A stretch of 64,000 nt of DNA, from NCBI RefSeq assembly GCF_002088975.1, contig NZ_NCST01000103.1:62001-126000 (forward strand). Direction: 5' to 3'. This DNA is from Henriciella aquimarina. Lineage in GTDB: Bacteria; Pseudomonadota; Alphaproteobacteria; Caulobacterales; Hyphomonadaceae. The translations under genes and the position numbers were made by a program. Below the pieces are notes generated by a model. That model was not told where the DNA came from. It ran no database searches and saw only the letters and a program-made list of their open reading frames with translations. Positions 29,004 to 38,890 of the stretch are shown piece after piece; the stretch's first letter is position 1; each line of letters starts with the position of its first letter.

Positions 29004-30878
29004 ATGCGCCTGAATGCCGCTCCACTGCGTGGCCTGATGCTGGCTTCAAGCGTGCTCGCCGCGGCCTGCGCGAGTCAGGCGCAAGGCGCAGACACGCCGT
29101 CCCCGCCGCCCATCTCCGACCGGCTGCCGCAGGACGAGATCATCTATTTCGTCATGCCGGACCGTTTCGAGAATGGCGATCCGTCGAATGACAAGGGCGG
29201 CCTTTCAGGTGGACGGCTCAAGACCGGCTTCGACCCGACCGACAATGGCTTCTATCATGGTGGTGATCTGAAAGGGCTGACCGACAGGCTGGACTATATC
29301 GAGGCACTGGGCGCAACCGCCATCTGGCTGACGCCGATCTTCGAGAACAAGCCCGTTCAGGGGCCGCCCGGCCAGGAGTCGGCCGCCTATCATGGCTACT
29401 GGATCACCGATTACCTCAACGTCGATCCACATCTCGGTACGCGGGAAGACTTCAAGGCCTTTGTCGATGCCGCCCACGCACGTGGCATGAAGGTCTATAT
29501 GGACATCATCACCAATCATTCCGCCGACGTCATCCAGTACCGCGAATGCGCGGCGACGGCGGCGCCGGGCGATGCGACCGAGGAAACCTGTCCCTATCGC
29601 AGCATCGGCGACTATCCCTGGACGACGCGCGGCGACGTAACGGGCGAGGCGATCAATGCCGGTTTTGCCGGGACCGATCCGGCCCATCACACACATGAGA
29701 ATTTCGAAGAGCTGGCCGAGCCGGGCTGGGCTTATGAGCCGTTCGTTCCGGAGGGGGAGAAGACGAGCAAAAACCCGGCCTGGCTGAACGATCCGCTCTA
29801 TTATCACAATCGGGGCAATTCCGCCTTCGAGGGCGAAAGCTCCCGCATGGGCGATTTTGGCGGGCTGGACGATCTGATGACGGAAGACCCGCGCGTGGTC
29901 GCGGGCTTTATCGACATCTACAAGCAGTGGATCACCGATTTTCGGGTCGATGGCTTCCGCATCGATACGGCCAAACATGTAAATCCGGAGTTCTGGCAAG
30001 CCTTTGCGCCCGCCATGAAGGCGCATGCCGAAAGCCTTGGCATCGAGCACTTCCATATCTTTGGCGAAGCCTATGAGTTCGATGCCGGTCGGCTATCTGC
30101 CTATACGACCCGGGACGGTCTACCGTCCGTGCTTGATTTCGCCTTCGAAGGTGTGGTGCGCGACGTCGTCGTGAACGGGGCGCCGGCCCGCCGGCTGGAA
30201 GAGCTGTTTGCCGTCGATCACTCCTATGCCGATGGTCTCGAGACAGCCGCCATCCTGCCGACCTTCCTCGGCAATCACGATATGGGCCGGTTTGCGGGTT
30301 TCCTGCGTGAGGCGCATCCGGAAATGAACGATGCGGAGATGCTGGAGCGGCTGACGCTCGCCCACGCCATGCTGATGTTTTCGCGCGGCGTGCCGACCAT
30401 CTATTATGGCGACGAACAGGGCTTCGTGTCCGATGGCGGGGATCGCGGCGCGCGTGAAGACATGTTCGAAAGCCAGGTGCCGGACTATCTCGACAATGAT
30501 CTTGTCGGGACCGACGCCACAACCGCGGATGTCAATTTCGATACCGGCCATCCGCTCTTCGAAGCCATCTCGCAGATGGCGGCCATTCGTCAGGCCCATC
30601 CGGCGCTGCGGCGCGGCCATCAGCTTATCCGTCATTCTGACAAGGCGGGCGGTCTCTTCGTCATGTCGCGCTTCGACGCCGCCCGCAGCCGGGAATATTT
30701 GATCGCGTTCAATGCGGGCAATGACACGCGCGATTTCAATAGCCTTGTCGATGGCCGGGCAAAGCGCTGGACGGCCGTGCACGGAGACTGTGCGGCGCAG
30801 GTGCAAGCCCCCGGCAGCTATGCGATTTCCATTGCGCCGCGGGATTTTCTCATCTGCTACAGTGATCTTGAGGAGTAG
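29004..30878 (+). CDS. Exported GH13 alpha-amylase/cyclomaltodextrinase-type enzyme, probable lipoprotein
   Basis: This 624-aa GH13 enzyme acts outside the inner membrane. GGGAGGAG precedes the ATG. The signal ends LAAAC with Cys22, a loose lipobox, so membrane anchoring is likely but not certain. GH13 motifs are DIITNHS (167-173), nucleophile Asp321 in VDGFRIDTAKH, acid/base Glu355 in IFGEAYE, and His425-Asp426 in LGNHDMGR. The long insert between 176 and 300, with paired cysteines (Cys182 and Cys196), resembles large extracellular amylases. It is followed 4 bases later by the cytoplasmic glucosidase and LacI gene in the same direction. Confidence 0.92.
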   Translation: MRLNAAPLRGLMLASSVLAAACASQAQGADTPSPPPISDRLPQDEIIYFVMPDRFENGDPSNDKGGLSGGRLKTGFDPTDNGFYHGGDLKGLTDRLDYIEALGATAIWLTPIFENKPVQGPPGQESAAYHGYWITDYLNVDPHLGTREDFKAFVDAAHARGMKVYMDIITNHSADVIQYRECAATAAPGDATEETCPYRSIGDYPWTTRGDVTGEAINAGFAGTDPAHHTHENFEELAEPGWAYEPFVPEGEKTSKNPAWLNDPLYYHNRGNSAFEGESSRMGDFGGLDDLMTEDPRVVAGFIDIYKQWITDFRVDGFRIDTAKHVNPEFWQAFAPAMKAHAESLGIEHFHIFGEAYEFDAGRLSAYTTRDGLPSVLDFAFEGVVRDVVVNGAPARRLEELFAVDHSYADGLETAAILPTFLGNHDMGRFAGFLREAHPEMNDAEMLERLTLAHAMLMFSRGVPTIYYGDEQGFVSDGGDRGAREDMFESQVPDYLDNDLVGTDATTADVNFDTGHPLFEAISQMAAIRQAHPALRRGHQLIRHSDKAGGLFVMSRFDAARSREYLIAFNAGNDTRDFNSLVDGRAKRWTAVHGDCAAQVQAPGSYAISIAPRDFLICYSDLEE

Positions 30879-30882
30879 AGTT

Positions 30883-32568
30883 GTGGACGACTGCATGACC
30901 AACAGGCCAGCCAGCGCCGCCAATGCGACCCCCTCGCCGCAGCCGGGGGCAGACGCGCCGTGGTGGAAAGGCGCGACGATCTATCAGGTCTATCCGCGCA
31001 GTTTTCTCGACACCACAGGCGACGGCATCGGGGACCTTCAGGGCATCATCAAGGGTCTGGATTATATCGCCTCGCTTGGTGTCGATGCGGTCTGGCTGTC
31101 GCCCTTCTTCGCCTCGCCGATGAAGGATTATGGTTATGACGTCGCCGACTATTGCGACGTCGATCCCATGTTCGGCACGCTCGCCGATTTCGACCAGCTG
31201 ATCGAAAAGGCACATCGTCTCGGCCTGAAGGTCATCATCGACCAGGTCTATTCCCACACCTCCGACCAGCATGCCTGGTTTGCCGAGAGCCGTGAGGACA
31301 AGATCAATCCGAAAGCCGACTGGTATGTCTGGGCCGATCCGAAGCCGGATGGCTCGCCGCCCAATAATTGGCAGTCGGTCTTCGGCGGGCCGTCCTGGGA
31401 GTGGGACGCCCGGCGCCAGCAATACTACTTCCACAATTTCCTCGTCTCCCAGCCGGACCTGAACGTCCATAATCCGGAGGTGCAGGATGCGCTGCTGGCG
31501 GCGGCGACATTCTGGCTCGACCGGGGCGTTGACGGGTTTCGACTCGATGCGATTAATTTCGCCATGCATGACCGCGAGCTGCGGGACAATCCGCCCTCGG
31601 GCCTGCCGATGGAGAAGGTCACGCGCCCCTTCGACATGCAGCGCCATGTTTACAGCATGTCCCAGCCGGAAGTGCCGGCCTTCCTGGAGCGCATCCGCAC
31701 GCTGCTCGACCGCTATGACGGCAGGTTCACGGTCGCCGAGATTGGCGGGCCGGACCCGATCGGCGAGATGAAGGCTTTCACCGAAGGCCAGGGCCGGCTG
31801 AATTCCGCCTACAGTTTCGACTTCCTCTATGCCCAGAGCTTATCGCCGGCGCGCATTGTGCGCTCGCTCAGCGAATGGGGCGGTGTGGCGAATGAGGGCT
31901 GGCCGAGCTGGGCCTTTTCGAACCATGACGCCCCCCGCGCGGTGACTCGCTGGGCGGCGCCGGAGGACCGCAAGCAGGCTGCCGACATGCTGCTGCTGCT
32001 ACTGCTGGGGCTCCGCGGCAATGCCTTCCTCTATCAGGGCGAGGAGCTTGGTCTGCCGCAGGCGAAAGTGCCGTTCGACTACCTCAAGGACCCGGAAGCC
32101 ATTGCCAACTGGCCGCGCACGCTGGGCCGGGATGGCGCGCGCACGCCGATCCCGTGGGTGGCCGATGCGACCAATTCGGGCTTCTCGACGGGCGAGCCCT
32201 GGCTGCCGGTCGATCCGCTCCACGATGCCCTCTCAGCCGACCGTCAGGAGGCGGACCCGGTGTCGACGCTGAATGTCGCGCGCTCGCTCATCAAGCTTCG
32301 CCAGTCCCTTCCAGCCCTCAGGCTTGGGACGCTGCATTTCCATGAGGCGCCCGAGGGGATCCTCTTTTTTCAGCGCGAACATGAAGGAAAGAGCGTCGCC
32401 TGCGTCTTCAATATAGGAGCTGAGCCTGTTGAGTTTGTGCCAGCTGCTGCGAACCAGATGCAGGTTCTTGCAAACGAGACGGGGGCTGTTAACGCTTCCG
32501 TTTCACTGCCAAGGCAAATTGAACCCTGGTCCGGTTACTGGGCACTGCTCGACGAGGCAGGGGACTGA
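30883..32568 (+). CDS. Cytoplasmic GH13 alpha-glucosidase
   Basis: This 561-aa enzyme without a signal peptide hydrolyses imported maltose or short maltodextrins to glucose. GTG 30883 is chosen because AGGAG lies 7 bases upstream; ATG 30895 would leave 19 bases. Motifs are the YPRSFLDTTGDGIGDLQGI opening (37-55), Asp222 in VDGFRLDAINF, Glu286 in TVAEIGG and Asp349 in SNHDAPR. This is the GH13_23-like alpha-glucosidase type known from Halomonas and Caulobacter relatives. It is coupled to the amylase before it and the LacI gene after it. Confidence 0.93.
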   Translation: MDDCMTNRPASAANATPSPQPGADAPWWKGATIYQVYPRSFLDTTGDGIGDLQGIIKGLDYIASLGVDAVWLSPFFASPMKDYGYDVADYCDVDPMFGTLADFDQLIEKAHRLGLKVIIDQVYSHTSDQHAWFAESREDKINPKADWYVWADPKPDGSPPNNWQSVFGGPSWEWDARRQQYYFHNFLVSQPDLNVHNPEVQDALLAAATFWLDRGVDGFRLDAINFAMHDRELRDNPPSGLPMEKVTRPFDMQRHVYSMSQPEVPAFLERIRTLLDRYDGRFTVAEIGGPDPIGEMKAFTEGQGRLNSAYSFDFLYAQSLSPARIVRSLSEWGGVANEGWPSWAFSNHDAPRAVTRWAAPEDRKQAADMLLLLLLGLRGNAFLYQGEELGLPQAKVPFDYLKDPEAIANWPRTLGRDGARTPIPWVADATNSGFSTGEPWLPVDPLHDALSADRQEADPVSTLNVARSLIKLRQSLPALRLGTLHFHEAPEGILFFQREHEGKSVACVFNIGAEPVEFVPAAANQMQVLANETGAVNASVSLPRQIEPWSGYWALLDEAGD

Positions 32569-32583
32569 GGGGACGGAAAAAGG

Positions 32584-33615
32584 ATGGCGAAAGACAATTC
32601 GCGCAGCGCCAGAAAGTCGACGCGGCTGGAGGACCTTGCCAAGCGGGCGGGGGTCTCGATCTCGACCGTGTCGCGGGCGCTGAATGACAGTCCGGCGATC
32701 AACCGGCGGACCAAACAGGCGATCTGGGAGCTGGCGCGAGAGCTGGACTATCCCTTCCGTCAGCGCATGCCCGCCGGCCCGATCGGGGCCGAGGCGACCA
32801 TCGCCGTGGTCGTGCCGCAGCCGCAGGCGCGTGACGGGCATATCTACGACCCTTTCTTCTTCGATCTGCTCGCCGGTGTCGTCGAAGCCGCGCGTGAGCG
32901 CAATTGCGACGTCCTCGTCAGCCACATCACGCCCACTACCTATGAGGATCTCGCCTTTGCGATGAGCACGAGCCGGGCCGATGGCGTGATCTTCATCGGG
33001 CAGAGCTCGCTGCATGTGGAGTTCAACCGGCTGGCGGCCAAGGACAGCCGGTTCGTCGTCTGGGGCGCGGAACTGCCGGAGCAGTCCTATTGCTCCATCG
33101 GCAGCGACAATACGATGGGCGGACGCCGGGCGACCTCGCATCTGGCGCGGCTGGGCCGTGAGAAGATCCTGTTTCTTGGCGATACCGAAGCGCCTGAAGC
33201 CATGCAGCGCTATCGTGGCTATCTCGAAGGGCTTGAGCGGGCCGGTATCGAGGCACAGCCGGACTGGTATCTGCCTGTGCATTTCGAGGTGGAGTCGGCC
33301 GAGGCCGCGATCCACAGCCTGATCGAGAAGGGCACGCCATTTGACGGGATCGTCGCGGCGAGTGACCTGATCGCGCTCGGGGCCATCCGGGCCATTCAGG
33401 CGTCCGGGCGTAGCGTGCCCGACGATGTCTCCGTAGTCGGCTATGACAATGTTCCGTTCAGCAAGCTCACCAAGCCGTCGCTGACGACGATTTCCCAGGA
33501 CACCGAAAAGGCCGGGCGCCTTCTGGTCTCGAAACTGATCGACTCGCAGGGCGGATCGCGCAGGTCCGAACGTTCGCCGACCGATCTGATCGTGCGCGAA
33601 TCCTGCGGCGCCTGA
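32584..33615 (+). CDS. LacI-family transcriptional regulator of the starch locus
   Basis: This 343-aa repressor-type protein has the N-terminal LacI helix-turn-helix at about 14-40 (LEDLAKRAGVSISTVSRALND) and the hinge helix, then a periplasmic-binding-protein-like sugar domain (about 68-343). It starts 15 bases after the alpha-glucosidase stop, so it is the third gene of the amylase operon. It most likely senses maltose or glucose derivatives and acts on the palindromic sites near 28793 and upstream of 15968. That assignment is inference from position. Confidence 0.92.
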   Translation: MAKDNSRSARKSTRLEDLAKRAGVSISTVSRALNDSPAINRRTKQAIWELARELDYPFRQRMPAGPIGAEATIAVVVPQPQARDGHIYDPFFFDLLAGVVEAARERNCDVLVSHITPTTYEDLAFAMSTSRADGVIFIGQSSLHVEFNRLAAKDSRFVVWGAELPEQSYCSIGSDNTMGGRRATSHLARLGREKILFLGDTEAPEAMQRYRGYLEGLERAGIEAQPDWYLPVHFEVESAEAAIHSLIEKGTPFDGIVAASDLIALGAIRAIQASGRSVPDDVSVVGYDNVPFSKLTKPSLTTISQDTEKAGRLLVSKLIDSQGGSRRSERSPTDLIVRESCGA

Positions 33616-33705
33616 TACGGTTTCTTTAAAAGACACGCGTTGCGTTCGCGCTGAATGTCTCTAGCCTGCCTGCCAGATACAAGATCGGCAGGGAGGGCAA
33701 GGATT

Positions 33706-33972
33706 ATGGCTGAAGGCGACAAGCGGCCAGACCACAAGGCCTATTGGCGTGAGACAGTCAGGCTGACAATCAGCCTGCTCATCATCTGGTTCGCAGTGTC
33801 CTACGGGGCAGGTATCCTGTTTCGCGATTTTCTGGACCAGGTCTCGATCGGCGGGGCGCCGCTCGGCTTCTGGTTTGCCCAGCAGGGCGCGATCTATGTC
33901 TTCGTGGTGCTGATCTTCGTCTATTGCTGGGCGATGCGGCGGATCGAGAAGAAATACGGGGTGGAGGCCTGA
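33706..33972 (+). CDS. DUF4212 small subunit of sodium/solute symporter
   Basis: This 88-aa protein has two membrane helices (about 18-38 and 52-75) and matches the DUF4212 small partner of the VC_2705-type symporters. ATG 33706 has GGAGGG upstream and gives MAEGDKRPDHKAYWRETVRL; the aromatic/charged HKAYWRE stretch is typical. It lies one base before the large subunit start, so co-translation is expected. Its role in transport is not established. Confidence 0.88.
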   Translation: MAEGDKRPDHKAYWRETVRLTISLLIIWFAVSYGAGILFRDFLDQVSIGGAPLGFWFAQQGAIYVFVVLIFVYCWAMRRIEKKYGVEA

Positions 33973-33973
33973 C

Positions 33974-35758
33974 ATGCTCGACGCCTGGACCCTCTTTTTC
34001 GTCATCACGACCTTCGCGCTCTATATCGGCATCGCCATCTGGGCGCGCGCCGGCTCCACTGACGACTTCTATGTCGCCGGCCACGATGTTCACCCGACCG
34101 TCAACGGCATGGCGACGGCGGCCGACTGGATGTCGGCGGCGAGTTTCCTTTCCATGGCGGGCCTGATCGCCTTTATGGGGTATGGCGGCTCGGTCTATCT
34201 CATGGGCTGGACGGGCGGCTTTGTGTTGCTGGCGCTCCTGCTCGCCCCCTTCCTGCGCGAGTTCGGCAAGTTCACCGTGCCGGACTTTGTCGGCGACCGC
34301 TATTATTCGACCACCGCGCGCATCATCGCTGTGGTCTGCGCGCTGTTTGTCTCATTCACCTATATCGCCGGGCAAATGAAGGGGGTGGGAGTCGCCTTTT
34401 CCGGCTTTCTCGGTGTGCCCTTCGAGTGGGGCATCGCAATCGGCATGGTGATCGTCTTCTTCTATGCCGTGCTCGGCGGGATGAAGGGCGTCACCTATAC
34501 GCAGGTTGCGCAATATTGCGTGCTTATCTTCGCCTTTACCGTCCCGGCGATTTTCATGTCGCTGATCATCACCGGCAATCCGGTCCCGCAGCTTGGTTTC
34601 ATCGGCGAGGCGAAAGGCGAGGGCGTGGCGATGCTCACAAAGCTCAACACCGTCCTCAACGATCTGGGCTTCGGGGAATATACCCGCAGCGACAAGGCCC
34701 GGATCGACATGTTCTGTATCACCGCCGCGCTGATGTTCGGCACGGCCGGCCTGCCGCACGTCATCATCCGTTTCTTCACCGTGAAGAGCGCCGGGGCGGC
34801 GCGTGTCTCTGCTGGCTGGGCGCTTGTTTTCATTGCGCTGCTTTATACGACAGCACCGGCAGTCGGCGCCTTCGCACGGATCAACTTCATCGATACCGTC
34901 AACGAGTCCACCTACATCGCCGACAATGAGGATTATGACGCCCGCGCCGCCGAGATCGAGGCCGACGGCGGCAAGCCGGTGCCGACCTGGTACAAGACCT
35001 GGGAGACGACGGGCCTTCTCGCTTTTGAAGACAAGAATGGCGACGGCGTCATGCAGTATCGCGGGCCCGATGCGCCCGATGGTGTCGAGAACGAAGTGAG
35101 CCCCGACCGGGACATCTTCGTGCTTGCTAATCCGCAGATCGCCAATCTGCCGGGCTGGGTGATTGGCCTCGTCGTGGCCGGCGGGCTGGCGGCGGCGCTG
35201 TCGACGGCTGCGGGCCTGCTCATGGTGATCTCCTCGGCTGTCAGTCACGACCTCTGCCGGCGCACGATCTTCAAGGACATGACCGACAAGGATGAGCTAC
35301 GCGTGGCACGGGCCTCGGCGGCAGGGGCCGTTCTGGCCGCCGGTCTGCTTGGCATCTTCTCTTCGCAGCTCGGCTTTGTGGCGCAGGTTGTTGCCTTCGC
35401 CTTCGGCCTGGCGGCCGCCTCGCTCTTCCCGGTTATCTTCCTCGGCATCTTCTGGAAACGGATGAACCGGGAAGGCGCCATTGCCGCCATGGTGACGGGT
35501 CTGGCGACCACATTCGGCTATATCTACTGGTTCAAATTCGTCGACACCGATCCCGCCCACTGGCTGTTCGGGGTCTCGCCCGAGGGCATCGGCTTTGTCT
35601 TCATGTGGGTGGCGGCAGCGGTCGGCGTCGTCGTCGCGCTCGCCACCAAGGCGCCGCCGCAGGACATTCAGGATCTGGTCGAGGATATCCGCGTGCCCGG
35701 CATGCGGACCCCGCACGGCAGTGGCGATACCGAGATGGCGCCGCTCTCCGACAGATAG
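33974..35758 (+). CDS. Sodium:solute symporter large subunit (VC_2705/ActP-like)
   Basis: This 594-aa SLC5-type transporter has about 13 membrane helices. ADWMSAASFLSMAGLIAFMGYGG near 49-71 and GLAAALSTAAGLLMVISSAVSHD near 405-430 are the sodium-binding SSS motifs. A hydrophilic insert of about 90 residues (310-400) carries Asp353-Lys-Asn355-Gly-Asp357-Gly358, an EF-hand-like calcium loop. The DUF4212 gene precedes it. Relatives are annotated as acetate or monocarboxylate symporters; export of overflow acetate or uptake of an organic acid is possible, and the substrate is open. It lies downstream of the LacI gene after a 90-base gap. Confidence 0.87.
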   Translation: MLDAWTLFFVITTFALYIGIAIWARAGSTDDFYVAGHDVHPTVNGMATAADWMSAASFLSMAGLIAFMGYGGSVYLMGWTGGFVLLALLLAPFLREFGKFTVPDFVGDRYYSTTARIIAVVCALFVSFTYIAGQMKGVGVAFSGFLGVPFEWGIAIGMVIVFFYAVLGGMKGVTYTQVAQYCVLIFAFTVPAIFMSLIITGNPVPQLGFIGEAKGEGVAMLTKLNTVLNDLGFGEYTRSDKARIDMFCITAALMFGTAGLPHVIIRFFTVKSAGAARVSAGWALVFIALLYTTAPAVGAFARINFIDTVNESTYIADNEDYDARAAEIEADGGKPVPTWYKTWETTGLLAFEDKNGDGVMQYRGPDAPDGVENEVSPDRDIFVLANPQIANLPGWVIGLVVAGGLAAALSTAAGLLMVISSAVSHDLCRRTIFKDMTDKDELRVARASAAGAVLAAGLLGIFSSQLGFVAQVVAFAFGLAAASLFPVIFLGIFWKRMNREGAIAAMVTGLATTFGYIYWFKFVDTDPAHWLFGVSPEGIGFVFMWVAAAVGVVVALATKAPPQDIQDLVEDIRVPGMRTPHGSGDTEMAPLSDR

Positions 35759-35788
35759 CGGCCATGTAAAGCCGCTGAGGCGAGCTGC

Positions 35789-38700
35789 CTACTCGGCTGG
35801 CTGCTGGCGGTTGGCCTCGCGCAGTTCCTCGTCCAAGGCCCGCGCTGCGCTGGCGCGTGTCTTGGAGAGGCTTGCCACACCGAGATAGATCACCGGTGTC
35901 AGGAAAAGGGTGAACAGAGCAGCGAGCCCCAGCCCGCCAAAGACAACCCAGCCGATGGAGTTGCGCGATTCCGCGCCGGCCCCGCTCGAAAGGATCAGCG
36001 GCAGCGCGCCGAGCACGGTCGAGATGACGGTCATGGCGATCGGGCGCAGGCGGATCGTGGCGGCTTCCAGCACGGCATCGTGCACCGAGCGGCCTTCCGC
36101 GCGCAGCTGGTCGGCGAACTCCACGAGCAGGATGCCGTTCTTCGCCATCAGGCCGATCAGCATGATCAGCCCGATCTGCGAATAGATATTGAGCGAGACG
36201 CCCGTCATGGCGAGCGCATAGATCGCGGCAGCCAGTGCGAAAGGCACGGTCAGCATGACCACGACCGGGCTTGTAATGCTCTCGAACTGGGCAACGAGCA
36301 CGAGCAGCACGATGACGAAGGCAAAGCCATAGGTCAGCATGATGTCGTGATTGCTTTCCTCCAGGGTTGCCGCCTCGCCCTGAAGCAATGTGCTGATGTC
36401 GTCCGGCAGGACCTCGTCGGCGAGACGCTCGAACTCTGCGATGGCATCGGCCAGCGGCATGCCTGGCGGGGTGTCCATATCGACCTGGATGGCGCGGCGC
36501 TGTTCGGTCCGGTCGAGCTGGGCGGCGACGCCTTCCTCGCGGATATTGGTCAGGGTCGAGATCGGCACGAGGCTGCCGGAATTGGACCGGACATAGAGGT
36601 TACGCAGCCCTTCCGGGTCGCGGATCGCGCCGGACTCCGATTCCAGGATGATCGGGATGGCCTGATCCTCGACATTGAGGTCGATCAGGTCTTCGCCGTC
36701 GACCATGGCGCGCAGGGTGAGCGAGATCTCGTCCAGCGGCACGTCGAGATCAGCCGCGCGGCGCCGGTCGACCTGGACCGACAGTTGCGGCTGGGTCGGC
36801 TGATAGGAAATGTCGGGGTTCGACAGTATGTCGGATTCGGTCTCGATGGCTTGGGTGAGAGCGCGCGCAGCGGTGTAGATTTCCGGGTACTCGTCGCCGA
36901 GCAGGGCCACCCGCAGGCCGCCACCGCGTCCACCACGGCTTTCCAGGCTGGAGCGGCCAAAGACCGAGACGCGTGCGCCGGGGATGTTTGACATCGGGCC
37001 CTGCAGTTCGGAGATGATTTGCTGCTGGCTCTTGTCGCGCTCTTCCCATGGGGCGAGCCGGGCGGTCACGCCGGTCCGGTTCGGGTCCCAGCGCCCGACG
37101 ACGGTGAAGAGCGACTCGATCGTGCCATCATCGACATAAGGCTGGAGGATGGCTTCGATTTCGTCGGTTTCGCGCTCCATATAGGAGAGGCCGACCCCAT
37201 CCGGACCGGTGGCGAAGATCTCGATGACGCCGCGGTCCTCGGCCGGAACCAGCTCCGACGGCAGGGTCGTGTAGACGAAAAGCGCGCCGCCGGCTGTCAG
37301 AAGCGAGACAAGAACGACGATGAGCGGATGGGCGAGGCAGGCCTTCAGGCTGGTCTTGTAAACGCCCAGCATCCAGCGACCGGCCCGCTCAAGCGGGCTG
37401 TCGGCAGACTCCGTGTCGCTGAAATGGAATTTGGAGGCAATCGCCGGGGCGAGTGAGAGCGCGACAAAGGAGGAGATCAGAACGGCCAGGGAAATGACGA
37501 AGCCAAACTCCCGGAAGAGCCGGCCCGTGGTCGAGGGCAGGAAGGAGATCGGGACGAAGACGGCAATCAGCACGGCTGTCGTTGCGATGACGGCGAAGAA
37601 GACCTGTTGTCCGCCGATAGCGGCGGCCGCGCGCCGTTTCAGCCCGTCGGACTGTTTGCGCTGGATGTTCTCGAGCACAACGATGGCGTCATCCACGATG
37701 AGGCCTGTGGCGAGGACGAGCGCCAGCAGAGTGAGCAGGTTGATCGAGAAGCCCAGCGCCCAGATGCCGGCCACGGTGCCGATCAGCGAGACCGGAATGG
37801 CCACAGCCGGGACAATGGTCGCTCGCATGGAGCCGAGGAACAGCCAGATCGTGCAGACGACGATAATGATGGTGATGGCGAGACTGGCGAGCACCTCGGT
37901 GACGGACTTCTCGATAAAGATCGCCTCGTCGGAGGTTACCGTCAGCGAGATATTGTCGAAGCGCTTGTTCAGCTGGTCGACCTTCTTCTTGGCGGCCTCG
38001 GAAATCTGGATCGTGTTGGAACGCGCCTGACGAACGATTCCCAGCCCGATGATCGGCTCTCCGTTGAGGCGCAGGAAGTCTTCCGCATCGGCCGGGCCGA
38101 GTGCGACCTCGGCGATATCCCCGATGCGCGTATTGTCCCGGATGATGATATCCTTGATGAGTGCCGGTGTGGCGGCTGTCGCTTCGGCGCGAACGATCAG
38201 CTCCTGATCGCTTGAGCGGAAACTGCCGACAGGCACGTCAAAGGGGGCCTCACGCAGGGCATTGGCGACATCCCCGGTCGTCAGGCCGAAGCGGCTCAGC
38301 CGCAACGGGTCGACGACCACGCGCATCTGGCGCTCGCGTGTGCCGAATTCCTGGACGGTGGCCACCCCGTCAATCGCAAGGAATTCCGGGATGATGTCAT
38401 TAGTGATGATCCGCGTCAGTTCCTCGTCGCTATAGGCGTCACTGATCACGGCGATGGTGAGGACCGGTCGGCCTTCATCGTCGGCCTTCGTCACGAAGAG
38501 GTTTTCCAGCCGGTCGGGCAGCTCGCGGGTCACACGGCTGACGGCTTCGCGCACATCGGAGGCCGCGGTGTCGAGATCGACACCGGGATTGAACTCGATG
38601 TGCATGCGGGAATTGTTTTCCTCGCTCGAGGACTGGATCTCGCGCACGCCGGACACGCGCGCAACCGCACCTTCGAGGATACTGGTCACTTCCGCATCGA

Positions 38701-38890
38701 TGGTTTCAGGCGCCGCGCCGGGCAGGTTGGCACGCACGGAGACGACCGGGCGGTCGACATCCGGCAGTTCGCGCACCTCGACGCCCAGAATGGCAGCGAG
38801 CCCCGCGATCACGATCAGAAGATTGAGAACGGTGACGAGCAGGGGGCGCCGGACGGCCAGTCCGGGCAGGCCTGATCCGGGTGGCATCAT
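35789..38890 (-). CDS. RND efflux transporter permease
   Basis: This 1033-aa inner-membrane RND permease is full length. It has 12 helices and two large periplasmic loops. Helix 4 carries the proton-relay GLIVDDAIVVLEN motif with the Asp pair. The N-terminus (RELPDVDRPVVSVRANLPGA) resembles the MdtC/MexF-like branch more than AcrB. It overlaps the adaptor gene by 4 bases (38887-38890). There is no outer-membrane factor in the operon, so it must borrow a TolC-type protein. It ends 31 bases from the symporter stop, convergently. Confidence 0.93.
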   Translation of the reverse strand: MMPPGSGLPGLAVRRPLLVTVLNLLIVIAGLAAILGVEVRELPDVDRPVVSVRANLPGAAPETIDAEVTSILEGAVARVSGVREIQSSSEENNSRMHIEFNPGVDLDTAASDVREAVSRVTRELPDRLENLFVTKADDEGRPVLTIAVISDAYSDEELTRIITNDIIPEFLAIDGVATVQEFGTRERQMRVVVDPLRLSRFGLTTGDVANALREAPFDVPVGSFRSSDQELIVRAEATAATPALIKDIIIRDNTRIGDIAEVALGPADAEDFLRLNGEPIIGLGIVRQARSNTIQISEAAKKKVDQLNKRFDNISLTVTSDEAIFIEKSVTEVLASLAITIIIVVCTIWLFLGSMRATIVPAVAIPVSLIGTVAGIWALGFSINLLTLLALVLATGLIVDDAIVVLENIQRKQSDGLKRRAAAAIGGQQVFFAVIATTAVLIAVFVPISFLPSTTGRLFREFGFVISLAVLISSFVALSLAPAIASKFHFSDTESADSPLERAGRWMLGVYKTSLKACLAHPLIVVLVSLLTAGGALFVYTTLPSELVPAEDRGVIEIFATGPDGVGLSYMERETDEIEAILQPYVDDGTIESLFTVVGRWDPNRTGVTARLAPWEERDKSQQQIISELQGPMSNIPGARVSVFGRSSLESRGGRGGGLRVALLGDEYPEIYTAARALTQAIETESDILSNPDISYQPTQPQLSVQVDRRRAADLDVPLDEISLTLRAMVDGEDLIDLNVEDQAIPIILESESGAIRDPEGLRNLYVRSNSGSLVPISTLTNIREEGVAAQLDRTEQRRAIQVDMDTPPGMPLADAIAEFERLADEVLPDDISTLLQGEAATLEESNHDIMLTYGFAFVIVLLVLVAQFESITSPVVVMLTVPFALAAAIYALAMTGVSLNIYSQIGLIMLIGLMAKNGILLVEFADQLRAEGRSVHDAVLEAATIRLRPIAMTVISTVLGALPLILSSGAGAESRNSIGWVVFGGLGLAALFTLFLTPVIYLGVASLSKTRASAARALDEELREANRQQPAE

